DNA of 6,192 bases, from NCBI GenBank assembly GCA_028867235.1, contig JAGWGS010000084.1:1-6192 (forward strand). Reading direction: 5' to 3'. This stretch comes from Nitrososphaerota archaeon (lineage in GTDB: Archaea; Thermoproteota; Nitrososphaeria; Nitrososphaerales; Nitrosopumilaceae). Shown here one piece after another: positions 1-4,783 of the stretch. The position numbers and the translations under genes were made by a program. The notes under the pieces are model-generated. The model was given only the letters and a program-made list of their open reading frames with translations. It was not told where the DNA came from and did not search any database. Positions within the stretch are counted from its first letter, which is position 1. Each line of letters starts with the position of its first letter.

Positions 1-66
1 CGTTAATGCTACACCTGGTGTCTGCTCTCCGTCTCGTAATGTGGTATCAAAGATTCTAACTTTCAT
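1..66 (-). CDS. Isopropylmalate/citramalate/homocitrate synthase family protein (N-terminal fragment)
   Basis: Only the first 22 codons are in the window; the gene continues past the left edge. The visible start reads MKVRIFDTTLRDGEQTPGVA, which carries the DTTLRDGEQTPG signature of the HMGL-like/DRE-TIM metallolyase family. Its members condense acetyl-CoA with a 2-oxoacid: 2-isopropylmalate synthase (leucine), citramalate synthase (isoleucine from pyruvate) or homocitrate synthase. The family's signature Arg and Asp are in the RDGEQ segment and the DTT before it. Following ilvB-ilvN, a role in leucine or isoleucine synthesis is likely, but LeuA and CimA cannot be told apart from this fragment, so no symbol is given. 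The ATG at 64-66 lies inside the end of ilvN, overlapping it by 11 bases in another frame. An AGAGG about 8 bases before the ATG is a plausible ribosome-binding site. The overlap implies translational coupling. Confidence 0.85.
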   Translation of the reverse strand, partial: MKVRIFDTTLRDGEQTPGVALT

Positions 67-547
67 TTCCGTATCCTCTTGCTAGTGCGCATATTCCAGT
101 TCTTGCCATTTCTAAGATTCCATATCCTTTGACTAGGTCTTCTAGTGCATTAATTCTATCTGGGGTTGCAGTAATCTCTAGTATGATTGAATTCTTTCGG
201 ACATCATGCACATCACACTTGAAGGCATTTGCCAAGTCTGTTATCTCTTTGATGTCTGTTGGTTTTGATACTTTGAGTTTCATCATGACAAGTTCCCTGT
301 ACACACTTTTTTTCTCCTCTAATAGTTTGACTTCTAATGTATCAATTAGCTTGTCTAGTTGTTTTAGGATTTGGTTTAACTGTTTCTCATCTGCCTCTGT
401 GGTAATTGTCATTCGTGAGACTTCGGGGTTTTCAGTTACACCTACTGATATGCTGTCAATGTTATAGTTTCTTGAGCGAAATAGGTTTGTAATCTTGAAC
501 AAGACTCCAGGCTTGTTTTCTACTAGGACGGAAATTATAGACCACAT
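56..547 (-). CDS. ilvN: Acetolactate synthase small (regulatory) subunit
   Basis: Regulatory subunit of acetohydroxyacid synthase, the first shared enzyme of valine, leucine and isoleucine synthesis; it activates IlvB and normally confers feedback inhibition by valine. The protein has 163 residues, normal for a bacterial/archaeal small subunit. Residues 1-75 form an ACT domain that opens MWSIISVLVENKPGVLFKI; the NKPGVL turn is typical of the effector-binding loop. It continues with a RSRNYNIDSISVG segment characteristic of IlvN/IlvH. Residues from about 80 on are the C-terminal ALS small-subunit domain (RELVMMKLKV onward, ending GICALARGYG). The ATG is at 545-547, 10 bases after the ilvB stop. 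A GGTGA overlapping the ilvB stop codon is a well-placed Shine-Dalgarno, so the two subunits are co-transcribed and probably translated in coupled fashion. The 3' end overlaps the next gene by 11 bases. Confidence 0.96.
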   Translation of the reverse strand: MWSIISVLVENKPGVLFKITNLFRSRNYNIDSISVGVTENPEVSRMTITTEADEKQLNQILKQLDKLIDTLEVKLLEEKKSVYRELVMMKLKVSKPTDIKEITDLANAFKCDVHDVRKNSIILEITATPDRINALEDLVKGYGILEMARTGICALARGYGNES

Positions 548-557
548 GTCATTTCAC

Positions 558-2246
558 CTATGATGGTAGTATCATGTCCTTAAGTGATGTTCCTGGTGCT
601 ACAAATGGTAAGACATCTTCCTGTGGGTCGATTGGAATATCAATTACGGTTGCAATATCGCTTTTTATTGCAGTCTGGACTGCCTTGCCGACTTCATCAA
701 GTGTCTGTGCTCGTATTCCTTGTGCACCGTATGCTTCTGCTATCTTTACATAATCTGGACAATTTTTGAGATCTACGCCAATCATTCTTCTGTCATAGAA
801 AGTTCTCTGCCACTGGGCTACCATGCCTAATGTAAAGTTGTTAAACAAGAATACTATGACTGGTAGATTTTCTAGAACTGATACTGCAAGTGAATTTTCT
901 GTCATGTTAAAGCTGCCCTCTCCTGCGATATCTAAGACTGGTACATCTGGCTTGGCTGCCTTGGCACCAATTGCTGCTGGGAATCCCCATCCCATTGTTC
1001 CAAGTCCTGTGGAGCTGAAAAATGTACCTGGATGTATTACATCATAAAATAGTGATGCCCACATCTGATGCTGGCCTACTTCGGTAGTTACAATTGATTG
1101 TGCAGGTAATACTTCTCTTAGTTTTTTGAGAACTTTGGATGCTGCAAGTGGATGCGGATGAACTTTGAGATTTTCTCTATAGTATTGCTTGGTTTCATTT
1201 ACTCTCTTTGACCATGCGCTCTCACCATTCTTTTTGATTGCCTTTTGAATCAACATCTTTACCATTATTCTAAGTGATGTCTTGACATCTCCAACTACTG
1301 CAACATTTGTTGTTTGGTTCTTTCCTATCTCTGCCGGGTCTACATCCATGTGGATTATCTTCAAGTTTTTCTCAAATTCTTCAAAGGTTCCAACTGACCT
1401 GTCTGAAAATCTCGAACCGCATGCAAGAACACAATCTGCCTCTGTCATTATCTTGTTTGCTTCTGCATGCCCGTGCATTCCTATGGGTCCAAGTGATAGA
1501 GGGTGATTTTCTGGAAATGCTCCCTTGCCTTTGAATGTTGTAACAACTGGTATCATGAGTAATTCTGCAATTGATTGTAACTCTGCAAATGCGCTTGAGA
1601 TTATCACTCCTCCTCCTGCTAAAATGACTGGCCTTTCTGAAGAAAGTAGCATGTCTATTGCTCTTTCAATTTGTCTTACGTCTGGGTCTACCCATGGATG
1701 GTATCCTCTTATTTTTACTTCAGAAGGAAAATGAATCTCTGCTTCGTTTTGTTGCACGTCTTTTGGAATGTCTATTAATACAGGACCCGGTCTGCCTGTT
1801 GCAGCAATGTAAAATGCTTTTTTGACAACTTCAGGAATTTCGTTTGGAGTCATGGGTTGAAATGCATATTTTACAATTGGGTTTGTAATTCCTATGATGT
1901 CACTTTCTTGAAATGCATCACGACCAATCATCTTTGATGGAACCTGACCTGTGATTGCGACCATTGGAGCCGAGTCTGCCTGAGCCGTTGCAATTCCTGT
2001 TACAATGTTTGTTGCACCTGGACCTGATGTTGCAAAACAAACACCTGGTCTTCGGCTTACTCGTCCATATCCGTCTGCCATGTGTGATGCAGACTGCTCA
2101 TGTCTTACAAGAACATGTCTTATGTTGCTCTTGTATAGTTCATCATAAATTGGTAGGTTTGCACCTCCCGGTAGACCAAAGGCGATATCTACGCCCTCTT
2201 TTTCCAAAGCAATCATAAGTGATCTGGCACCTGATATTTTTTCCAT
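558..2246 (-). CDS. ilvB: Acetolactate synthase large (catalytic) subunit
   Basis: Thiamine-diphosphate enzyme that joins two pyruvates to 2-acetolactate, or pyruvate and 2-oxobutyrate to 2-aceto-2-hydroxybutyrate, for valine, leucine and isoleucine synthesis in the cytoplasm. The 562-residue length is normal. The N-terminal TPP domain has FGLPGGANLP (23-32) and the cofactor-activating Glu in VRHEQS (E50). The GQVPSKMIGRDAFQE segment (100-114) is typical of acetolactate synthase. The central FAD-type domain covers about 190-340. The C-terminal TPP-binding domain spans from about 385 and has the motif start at 442-444, the paired Asn at 469-470, and LGMVAQWQRTFYDRR (473-487), whose Trp479 matches the herbicide-contact Trp of plant enzymes. 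The TPP motif reads GEG rather than the usual GDG. The ATG at 2244-2246 has a Shine-Dalgarno AGGAGT eight bases upstream. It is preceded by a 20-codon leader ORF and structured leader (see those entries). Confidence 0.97.
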   Translation of the reverse strand: MEKISGARSLMIALEKEGVDIAFGLPGGANLPIYDELYKSNIRHVLVRHEQSASHMADGYGRVSRRPGVCFATSGPGATNIVTGIATAQADSAPMVAITGQVPSKMIGRDAFQESDIIGITNPIVKYAFQPMTPNEIPEVVKKAFYIAATGRPGPVLIDIPKDVQQNEAEIHFPSEVKIRGYHPWVDPDVRQIERAIDMLLSSERPVILAGGGVIISSAFAELQSIAELLMIPVVTTFKGKGAFPENHPLSLGPIGMHGHAEANKIMTEADCVLACGSRFSDRSVGTFEEFEKNLKIIHMDVDPAEIGKNQTTNVAVVGDVKTSLRIMVKMLIQKAIKKNGESAWSKRVNETKQYYRENLKVHPHPLAASKVLKKLREVLPAQSIVTTEVGQHQMWASLFYDVIHPGTFFSSTGLGTMGWGFPAAIGAKAAKPDVPVLDIAGEGSFNMTENSLAVSVLENLPVIVFLFNNFTLGMVAQWQRTFYDRRMIGVDLKNCPDYVKIAEAYGAQGIRAQTLDEVGKAVQTAIKSDIATVIDIPIDPQEDVLPFVAPGTSLKDMILPS

Positions 2247-2254
2247 AATTTTCT

Positions 2255-2260
2255 ACTCCT
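2255..2260 (-). promoter_or_regulatory. Ribosome-binding site of ilvB
   Basis: AGGAGT on the minus strand lies 8 bases before the ilvB ATG, a strong Shine-Dalgarno match that fixes the start. It begins 6 bases after the downstream arm of the hairpin at 2267-2283, so folding or ribosome occupancy there could affect access. It is the strongest Shine-Dalgarno in the window; the promoter-proximal genes with TATA boxes near -27 have none, as expected for leaderless transcripts. Confidence 0.75.
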
Positions 2261-2266
2261 GAAAAT

Positions 2267-2283
2267 TGCTGTACTCTACAGCA
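2267..2283 (-). promoter_or_regulatory. Perfect inverted repeat (hairpin 2) containing the leader-ORF stop codon
   Basis: On the minus strand TGCTGTA-GAG-TACAGCA is a perfect 7-bp arm pair around a 3-base loop. The upstream arm encodes the last codons of the leader ORF, and its TAG stop spans arm and loop (2276-2278). The downstream arm is followed by AATTTTC, a short U-run, and then the ilvB Shine-Dalgarno. The short stem with only four U residues would be a weak intrinsic terminator by bacterial standards. It may instead act through ribosome occupancy or translational coupling. The arms are seen directly; function is inferred. Confidence 0.55.
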
Positions 2284-2338
2284 CAACCTCGACTAGCAAC
2301 AAAATCCCCAAAATGCTTGTCGAGTCCAATCTATCCAT
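2276..2338 (-). CDS. Candidate branched-chain-rich leader peptide of the ilvB operon
   Basis: A 20-codon ORF from ATG (2336-2338) to TAG (2276-2278) encodes MDRLDSTSILGILLLVEVVL. Eleven residues are Leu, Ile or Val, including 10 of the 12 from Ile9 to Leu20. It sits in the ilvB leader, 29 bases before the ilvB ATG, and a TATA-like box predicts transcription starting about 6 bases before its own ATG, so it would be translated from a near-leaderless mRNA. Both inverted repeats of the leader overlap it, and its stop codon is inside the second. Bacterial ilv and leu attenuators use just such peptides: scarce charged tRNA stalls the ribosome and changes RNA folding. I infer the same type of control here. 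T-rich DNA favours Leu/Ile/Val codons by chance, so comparison with related genomes is the key test. No known family is claimed for the peptide itself. Confidence 0.72.
   Translation of the reverse strand: MDRLDSTSILGILLLVEVVL
2288..2324 (-). promoter_or_regulatory. Inverted repeat (hairpin 1) inside the leader ORF
   Basis: On the minus strand CTCGACAAGCA (2324-2314) pairs with TGCTAGTCGAG (2298-2288): 10 of 11 positions are complementary, with one A-A mismatch, around a 15-base U/G-rich loop. The upstream arm covers codons 5-9 of the leader ORF, the loop holds Ile-Leu-Gly-Ile-Leu, and the downstream arm covers Leu14-Glu17. A ribosome paused on the branched-chain codons would sit in this element and melt it. 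The downstream arm also contains TTGCT, complementary to AGCAA in the downstream part of hairpin 2. The upstream arm's ACAAGCA can pair, with one bulge, with the TGCTGT of hairpin 2. Competing folds are therefore possible. Confidence 0.6.
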
Positions 2339-2361
2339 GTTTGTCAATTGAAATACCCTCT

Positions 2362-2376
2362 AATTTTATTAATAAA
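2362..2376 (-). promoter_or_regulatory. TATA-like promoter element of the leader-ilvB-ilvN operon
   Basis: On the minus strand TTTATTAATAAAATT lies in the 166-base gap between the protease stop and the ilvB start. With the usual archaeal distance of about 25-30 bases from TATA box to start site, transcription would begin near 2344, about 6 bases before the leader-ORF ATG and about 100 bases before ilvB. The long distance to ilvB and short distance to the small ORF support the latter being the first translated frame. The rest of the gap, 2377-2412, shows only short T-runs that might help end the protease transcript. Confidence 0.6.
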
Positions 2377-2412
2377 GATTTGGTCTTAAAACATACTGTG
2401 TTTGGTGTATGT

Positions 2413-3411
2413 CTAGTTGTTTGCTATGCATTGTCTTGCGTACATCATGGCATTTGAAGCACTTTGGTCTGTAATTGCACCGTCTGACCACAATTTGATT
2501 ATTTTACCAGTCCACTGCGGTAGGACTAGTTTGGAATTGATTGAATTACTTGGACATGTAGGTATTGGAAGACTCTTGCTTTTTAATTCAGCCAGTAGGG
2601 TATCATAACTTGGCAACCTGATGTCTTGAGCTGTCAAACTTTGTGTAGGCTTGTACATTCCAAAACCATTAACGCCGTAGATTAGTTTTATCTCATTAAT
2701 GTCAGCCGGTGTGATATCATAATGATTGACACCATATGTCATCTCGCTTTGAAGCATGATTGAAGGGGGATCTCTTTTTCCCATGTTGATGTCATACAAT
2801 GTTTCATCACTTACAATGTAGTGTCCTAATCCAAAAGAATGTCCAAGTTCATGACGAATGGTTTCCTGTAATTGTGGATCTGAAGCAAGAAATCCTGTAA
2901 ATTGTATGACTGGGGTGTATTGAGTATAGTGTATGTTTCCTGAATTCCAACTAGAATATTTGATATCCCAATTGACCCCTAGATAATAAATTATGATTTT
3001 AGCTTTGCCACTTGTTGCATTAGGATATGTAACACCAACTTCTCTTAATTGTAGATTGGGGTCTTTTGGTTTTGGTTCATAGTTGATGGTTATGTCACAC
3101 TTTGAATAATCAAATCCATTTTGTTGGTCTAGTGGTATCTTGATTAGGGTCATGTTCCATGTAGAGTGCCTGCTTTGTCCCTGATTCAATTTTGTTTTCC
3201 AATCAAGTACTGCGTATTCTGTTTCAGACAACATCTTGTCTCCTAATTTTGTAAAGTTGGTATCTTGAGTAGGTTCAATGGCACATATTGTGGGACTGTG
3301 GGGCAGCTTTAAAATCGGTGATTCAAAACCGTCTGTGGCAAGTGATGATGGAACATAAATTGAAAATGCAGACATGATGATGAGTAAAATTATGATTTTA
3401 TGAAAAATCAC
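2413..3411 (-). CDS. Secreted matrixin-like zinc metalloprotease with C-terminal Trp/Asp-Gly module
   Basis: Predicted exported metallopeptidase of the metzincin clan, closest by eye to matrixins (M10). The 332-residue protein opens with a Lys, a hydrophobic stretch (6-20) and PSSLA|TDG, a likely signal peptide cleaved after Ala25. The zinc motif HELGHSFGLGH is at 187-197: His187, His191 and His197 bind zinc and Glu188 is the catalytic base. A Met-turn candidate, PPSIML with Met219, follows about 22 residues later, as the clan requires. The residues after 295 (LPQWTGKIIKLWSDGAITD) resemble a small Trp...Trp-x-Asp-Gly module I associate with thaumarchaeal extracellular proteins; that is recollection, not a search. 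No pro-domain Cys switch is evident. The start is GTG (3409-3411), chosen because it keeps the signal peptide Lys and lies about 27 bases below a TATA-like box. Substrate unknown; no link to the ilv operon is apparent. Confidence 0.88.
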   Translation of the reverse strand: MIFHKIIILLIIMSAFSIYVPSSLATDGFESPILKLPHSPTICAIEPTQDTNFTKLGDKMLSETEYAVLDWKTKLNQGQSRHSTWNMTLIKIPLDQQNGFDYSKCDITINYEPKPKDPNLQLREVGVTYPNATSGKAKIIIYYLGVNWDIKYSSWNSGNIHYTQYTPVIQFTGFLASDPQLQETIRHELGHSFGLGHYIVSDETLYDINMGKRDPPSIMLQSEMTYGVNHYDITPADINEIKLIYGVNGFGMYKPTQSLTAQDIRLPSYDTLLAELKSKSLPIPTCPSNSINSKLVLPQWTGKIIKLWSDGAITDQSASNAMMYARQCIANN

Positions 3412-3433
3412 GATGTTTTTGAGGTTCTTGCTA

Positions 3434-3443
3434 GATAAATAAA
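3434..3443 (-). promoter_or_regulatory. TATA-like box of the metalloprotease gene
   Basis: TTTATTTATC on the minus strand is centred about 27 bases before the GTG at 3411. This is the spacing expected when transcription starts at the first codon, and no Shine-Dalgarno is present between them. It supports both the GTG start and a leaderless mRNA. Confidence 0.6.
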
Positions 3444-3497
3444 CTCAATGGCATGACGGTATTCCTGGATTTTCATGAATGTTCCTGGCCATAAGAC

Positions 3498-3509
3498 TTA
3501 AACTATATC
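3498..3509 (+). promoter_or_regulatory. TATA-like box of the NTF2-like gene
   Basis: TTAAACTATATC on the plus strand is centred about 27 bases before the TTG at 3530. This fits a leaderless transcript starting at that codon and argues against the upstream ATG at 3479, which would place the promoter inside the coding region. The divergent gap also holds the opposing protease promoter and a repeated TTCCTGG (3462-3468 and 3482-3488). Confidence 0.45.
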
Positions 3510-3529
3510 TGTCTCAAGCAATACCGATT

Positions 3530-3934
3530 TTGAGCGACAAAGAAGACATCATGGAGGTAATTACTACGTTTTTCAATGCGGGCAAGACAAAAAATGTAGC
3601 ACCCTTGAGTGTGATACAGCTAAACGACACAAGGTTTTCTGCATACAGCGATGTACCGCCTCTTGATCTAAAGGACTTTGCAACAACTACTGCCCTTGAA
3701 CAGCTCAGATTTGTCAGCATATCTGATTATGATTATGAATTAAAAAATATGCGAGTTGACTTGTTTGAGAATTTTGCAGTTGCCACCTTTGCTGTAAAAC
3801 AGACAGGGATGGTTGTAGACAATTACAGTTTTCGTGGAGAGCATCTTTCCATGGAAAGCAGGGTGACCTTTGTCCTTGGCAAATATGCCAAATGGAAGAT
3901 AGTTCATCTTCACATGACTAAAATTTCTAACTAG
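3530..3934 (+). CDS. NTF2/SnoaL-like (DUF4440-type) small cytoplasmic protein
   Basis: A small protein of unknown role with the look of the NTF2-like alpha+beta cone fold. From a TTG at 3530 it has 134 residues starting LSDKEDIMEVITTFFNAGKT (read as Met at the start). An N-terminal helix typical of SnoaL/ketosteroid isomerase relatives is followed by alternating strands. The C-terminal segment MESRVTFVLGKYAKWKIVHL, then HMT, matches the pattern 'sRvT.vl.k...WkIvHlH.S' seen in SnoaL_3/DUF4440 proteins. There is no signal peptide in this form. An in-frame ATG at 3479 would add 17 residues; the TATA-like box at 3498-3509 makes that less likely, and ATG 3551 would cut into the first helix. It diverges from the protease gene and its stop is one base from the stop of the facing aldolase gene. 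Such folds range from enzymes to binding proteins, so no function is assigned. Confidence 0.72.
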   Translation: MSDKEDIMEVITTFFNAGKTKNVAPLSVIQLNDTRFSAYSDVPPLDLKDFATTTALEQLRFVSISDYDYELKNMRVDLFENFAVATFAVKQTGMVVDNYSFRGEHLSMESRVTFVLGKYAKWKIVHLHMTKISN

Positions 3935-3935
3935 A

Positions 3936-4760
3936 TTATTTTTTGGACTTTTTTGGAGTAGATTTGGCAGTCTCTGATTTTATCTTCTTGAAGATATCAT
4001 GTGCCTCTTTTGCAGTTGCTCTTTGGTGAACTATGGCTCTTACTGCCTTTATCATTGCTACTGGATGATCGTTTTGCCAAATGTTTCGTCCCATGTCAAC
4101 TCCTGATGCTCCTGCCTTTAGTGCATCTGCAGTCAAGTTAAAGACGTCCATCTCTGTTGCAAGTTTTGGACCGCCTGCAATTATTACTGGTACTGGACAT
4201 GAATTTACAACCTTTTCAAAGTTGTCGCAATAGTATGTCTTGACAACATGCGCTCCAAATTCTGCAGCCATTCTGCATGCAAGGCTTAGGTATCTTGCAT
4301 CTCTTTTCTCAAGTTCTTTTCCTACTGCTGTAACTGCAAGTACTGGTATTCCGTATTCTTCTCCTTCATTTACTAGATTTCCCAAGTTGACAAGTGACTC
4401 GTGCTCGTATGGAGCACCGATAAATATCGACATGGCAAGTGCAGAAGCGTTTAGCTTGATTGCTTCTTTTACTGATGTTGTTATTTTTTCATTTGAGAGG
4501 TCTTTTCCAATGATGCTTGCGCCTCCGGAGACTCGCAACACTACTGGAACTGGAAAATTGGCATCAACTGATGTTCTCAAGACGCCTCGTGTAAGCATGA
4601 GTGAATCTGCATATGGCAATAATGGGGCAATTGTTTTTCTTGGTACCTCTAGTCTTTCTGTTGGGCCTAAAAAGTAGCCATGGTCTACAGCAAGCATGAC
4701 GCCACGTCTGTTCTGTGGCTTGATTATTCGTGCAAGTCTGTTTTTGAGTCCCCAGTCCAT
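3936..4760 (-). CDS. LsrF-like class I (Schiff-base) aldolase family protein
   Basis: A cytoplasmic TIM-barrel aldolase of the DeoC/FbaB/LacD superfamily, 274 residues. It closely resembles bacterial LsrF as I recall it: the start MDWGLKNRLARII, VDHGYFLGPTERLE (25-38, with Asp26 and His27), LMLTRGVLR (54-62), KTYYCDNFE (174-182), and VIIAGGPKL followed further on by GVDMGRNIWQNDHPVAMIKA. Lys174 is the likely Schiff-base lysine. The Gly-Gly and GVDMGRN loops would bind a sugar phosphate. Archaeal members of this family include fructose-1,6-bisphosphate aldolase and 2-amino-3,7-dideoxy-D-threo-hept-6-ulosonate synthase of the aromatic pathway, so the substrate is not certain and no symbol is given. 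The last 12 residues are Lys-rich (ending KKSKK) and look like a disordered tail. The ATG at 4758-4760 lies 23 bases after the dehydrogenase stop without a clear Shine-Dalgarno; the two genes form an operon. Confidence 0.9.
   Translation of the reverse strand: MDWGLKNRLARIIKPQNRRGVMLAVDHGYFLGPTERLEVPRKTIAPLLPYADSLMLTRGVLRTSVDANFPVPVVLRVSGGASIIGKDLSNEKITTSVKEAIKLNASALAMSIFIGAPYEHESLVNLGNLVNEGEEYGIPVLAVTAVGKELEKRDARYLSLACRMAAEFGAHVVKTYYCDNFEKVVNSCPVPVIIAGGPKLATEMDVFNLTADALKAGASGVDMGRNIWQNDHPVAMIKAVRAIVHQRATAKEAHDIFKKIKSETAKSTPKKSKK
3939..3954 (+). terminator. Two T-tracts after the NTF2-like gene, candidate archaeal terminator
   Basis: TTTTTT at 3939-3944 and TTTTTT at 3949-3954 follow the TAG at 3932-3934. 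Archaeal RNA polymerase terminates at U-rich tracts without a required hairpin. The tracts lie within the last codons of the convergent aldolase gene, where the opposite strand encodes its Lys-Lys-Ser-Lys-Lys end. No comparable tract follows the aldolase stop on the minus strand beyond a four-T run. Confidence 0.5.
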
Positions 4761-4783
4761 ATTGAGATTGAGAAAAATTTGCC

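Noticed and set aside
129..467. A 112-codon plus-strand frame opposite ilvN
   Set aside because: Its Ser-rich translation is an artefact of reading the ilvN strand in reverse; ilvN is clearly the true gene.
2267..2283. A strong bacterial-type Rho-independent terminator before ilvB
   Set aside because: The stem is only 7 bp with three G-C pairs and is followed by just four U residues, so efficient termination by this element alone is not supported. It is kept as a candidate regulatory hairpin.
2246..2345. A metabolite riboswitch or T-box in the ilvB leader
   Set aside because: No conserved riboswitch core or T-box motif is visible, the leader is only about 100 bases, and most of it is taken up by the branched-chain-rich ORF.
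2266..2457. A 63-codon plus-strand frame across the ilvB leader
   Set aside because: It needs a non-ATG start, runs antisense through the leader and into the protease 3' end, and has no ribosome-binding site or recognisable motif. The minus-strand leader ORF explains the region better.
3409..3411. A later ATG (codon 13, MSAFSIY) as the start of the protease
   Set aside because: It would remove the Lys and most of the hydrophobic core of the signal peptide and would not fit the TATA-like box spacing.
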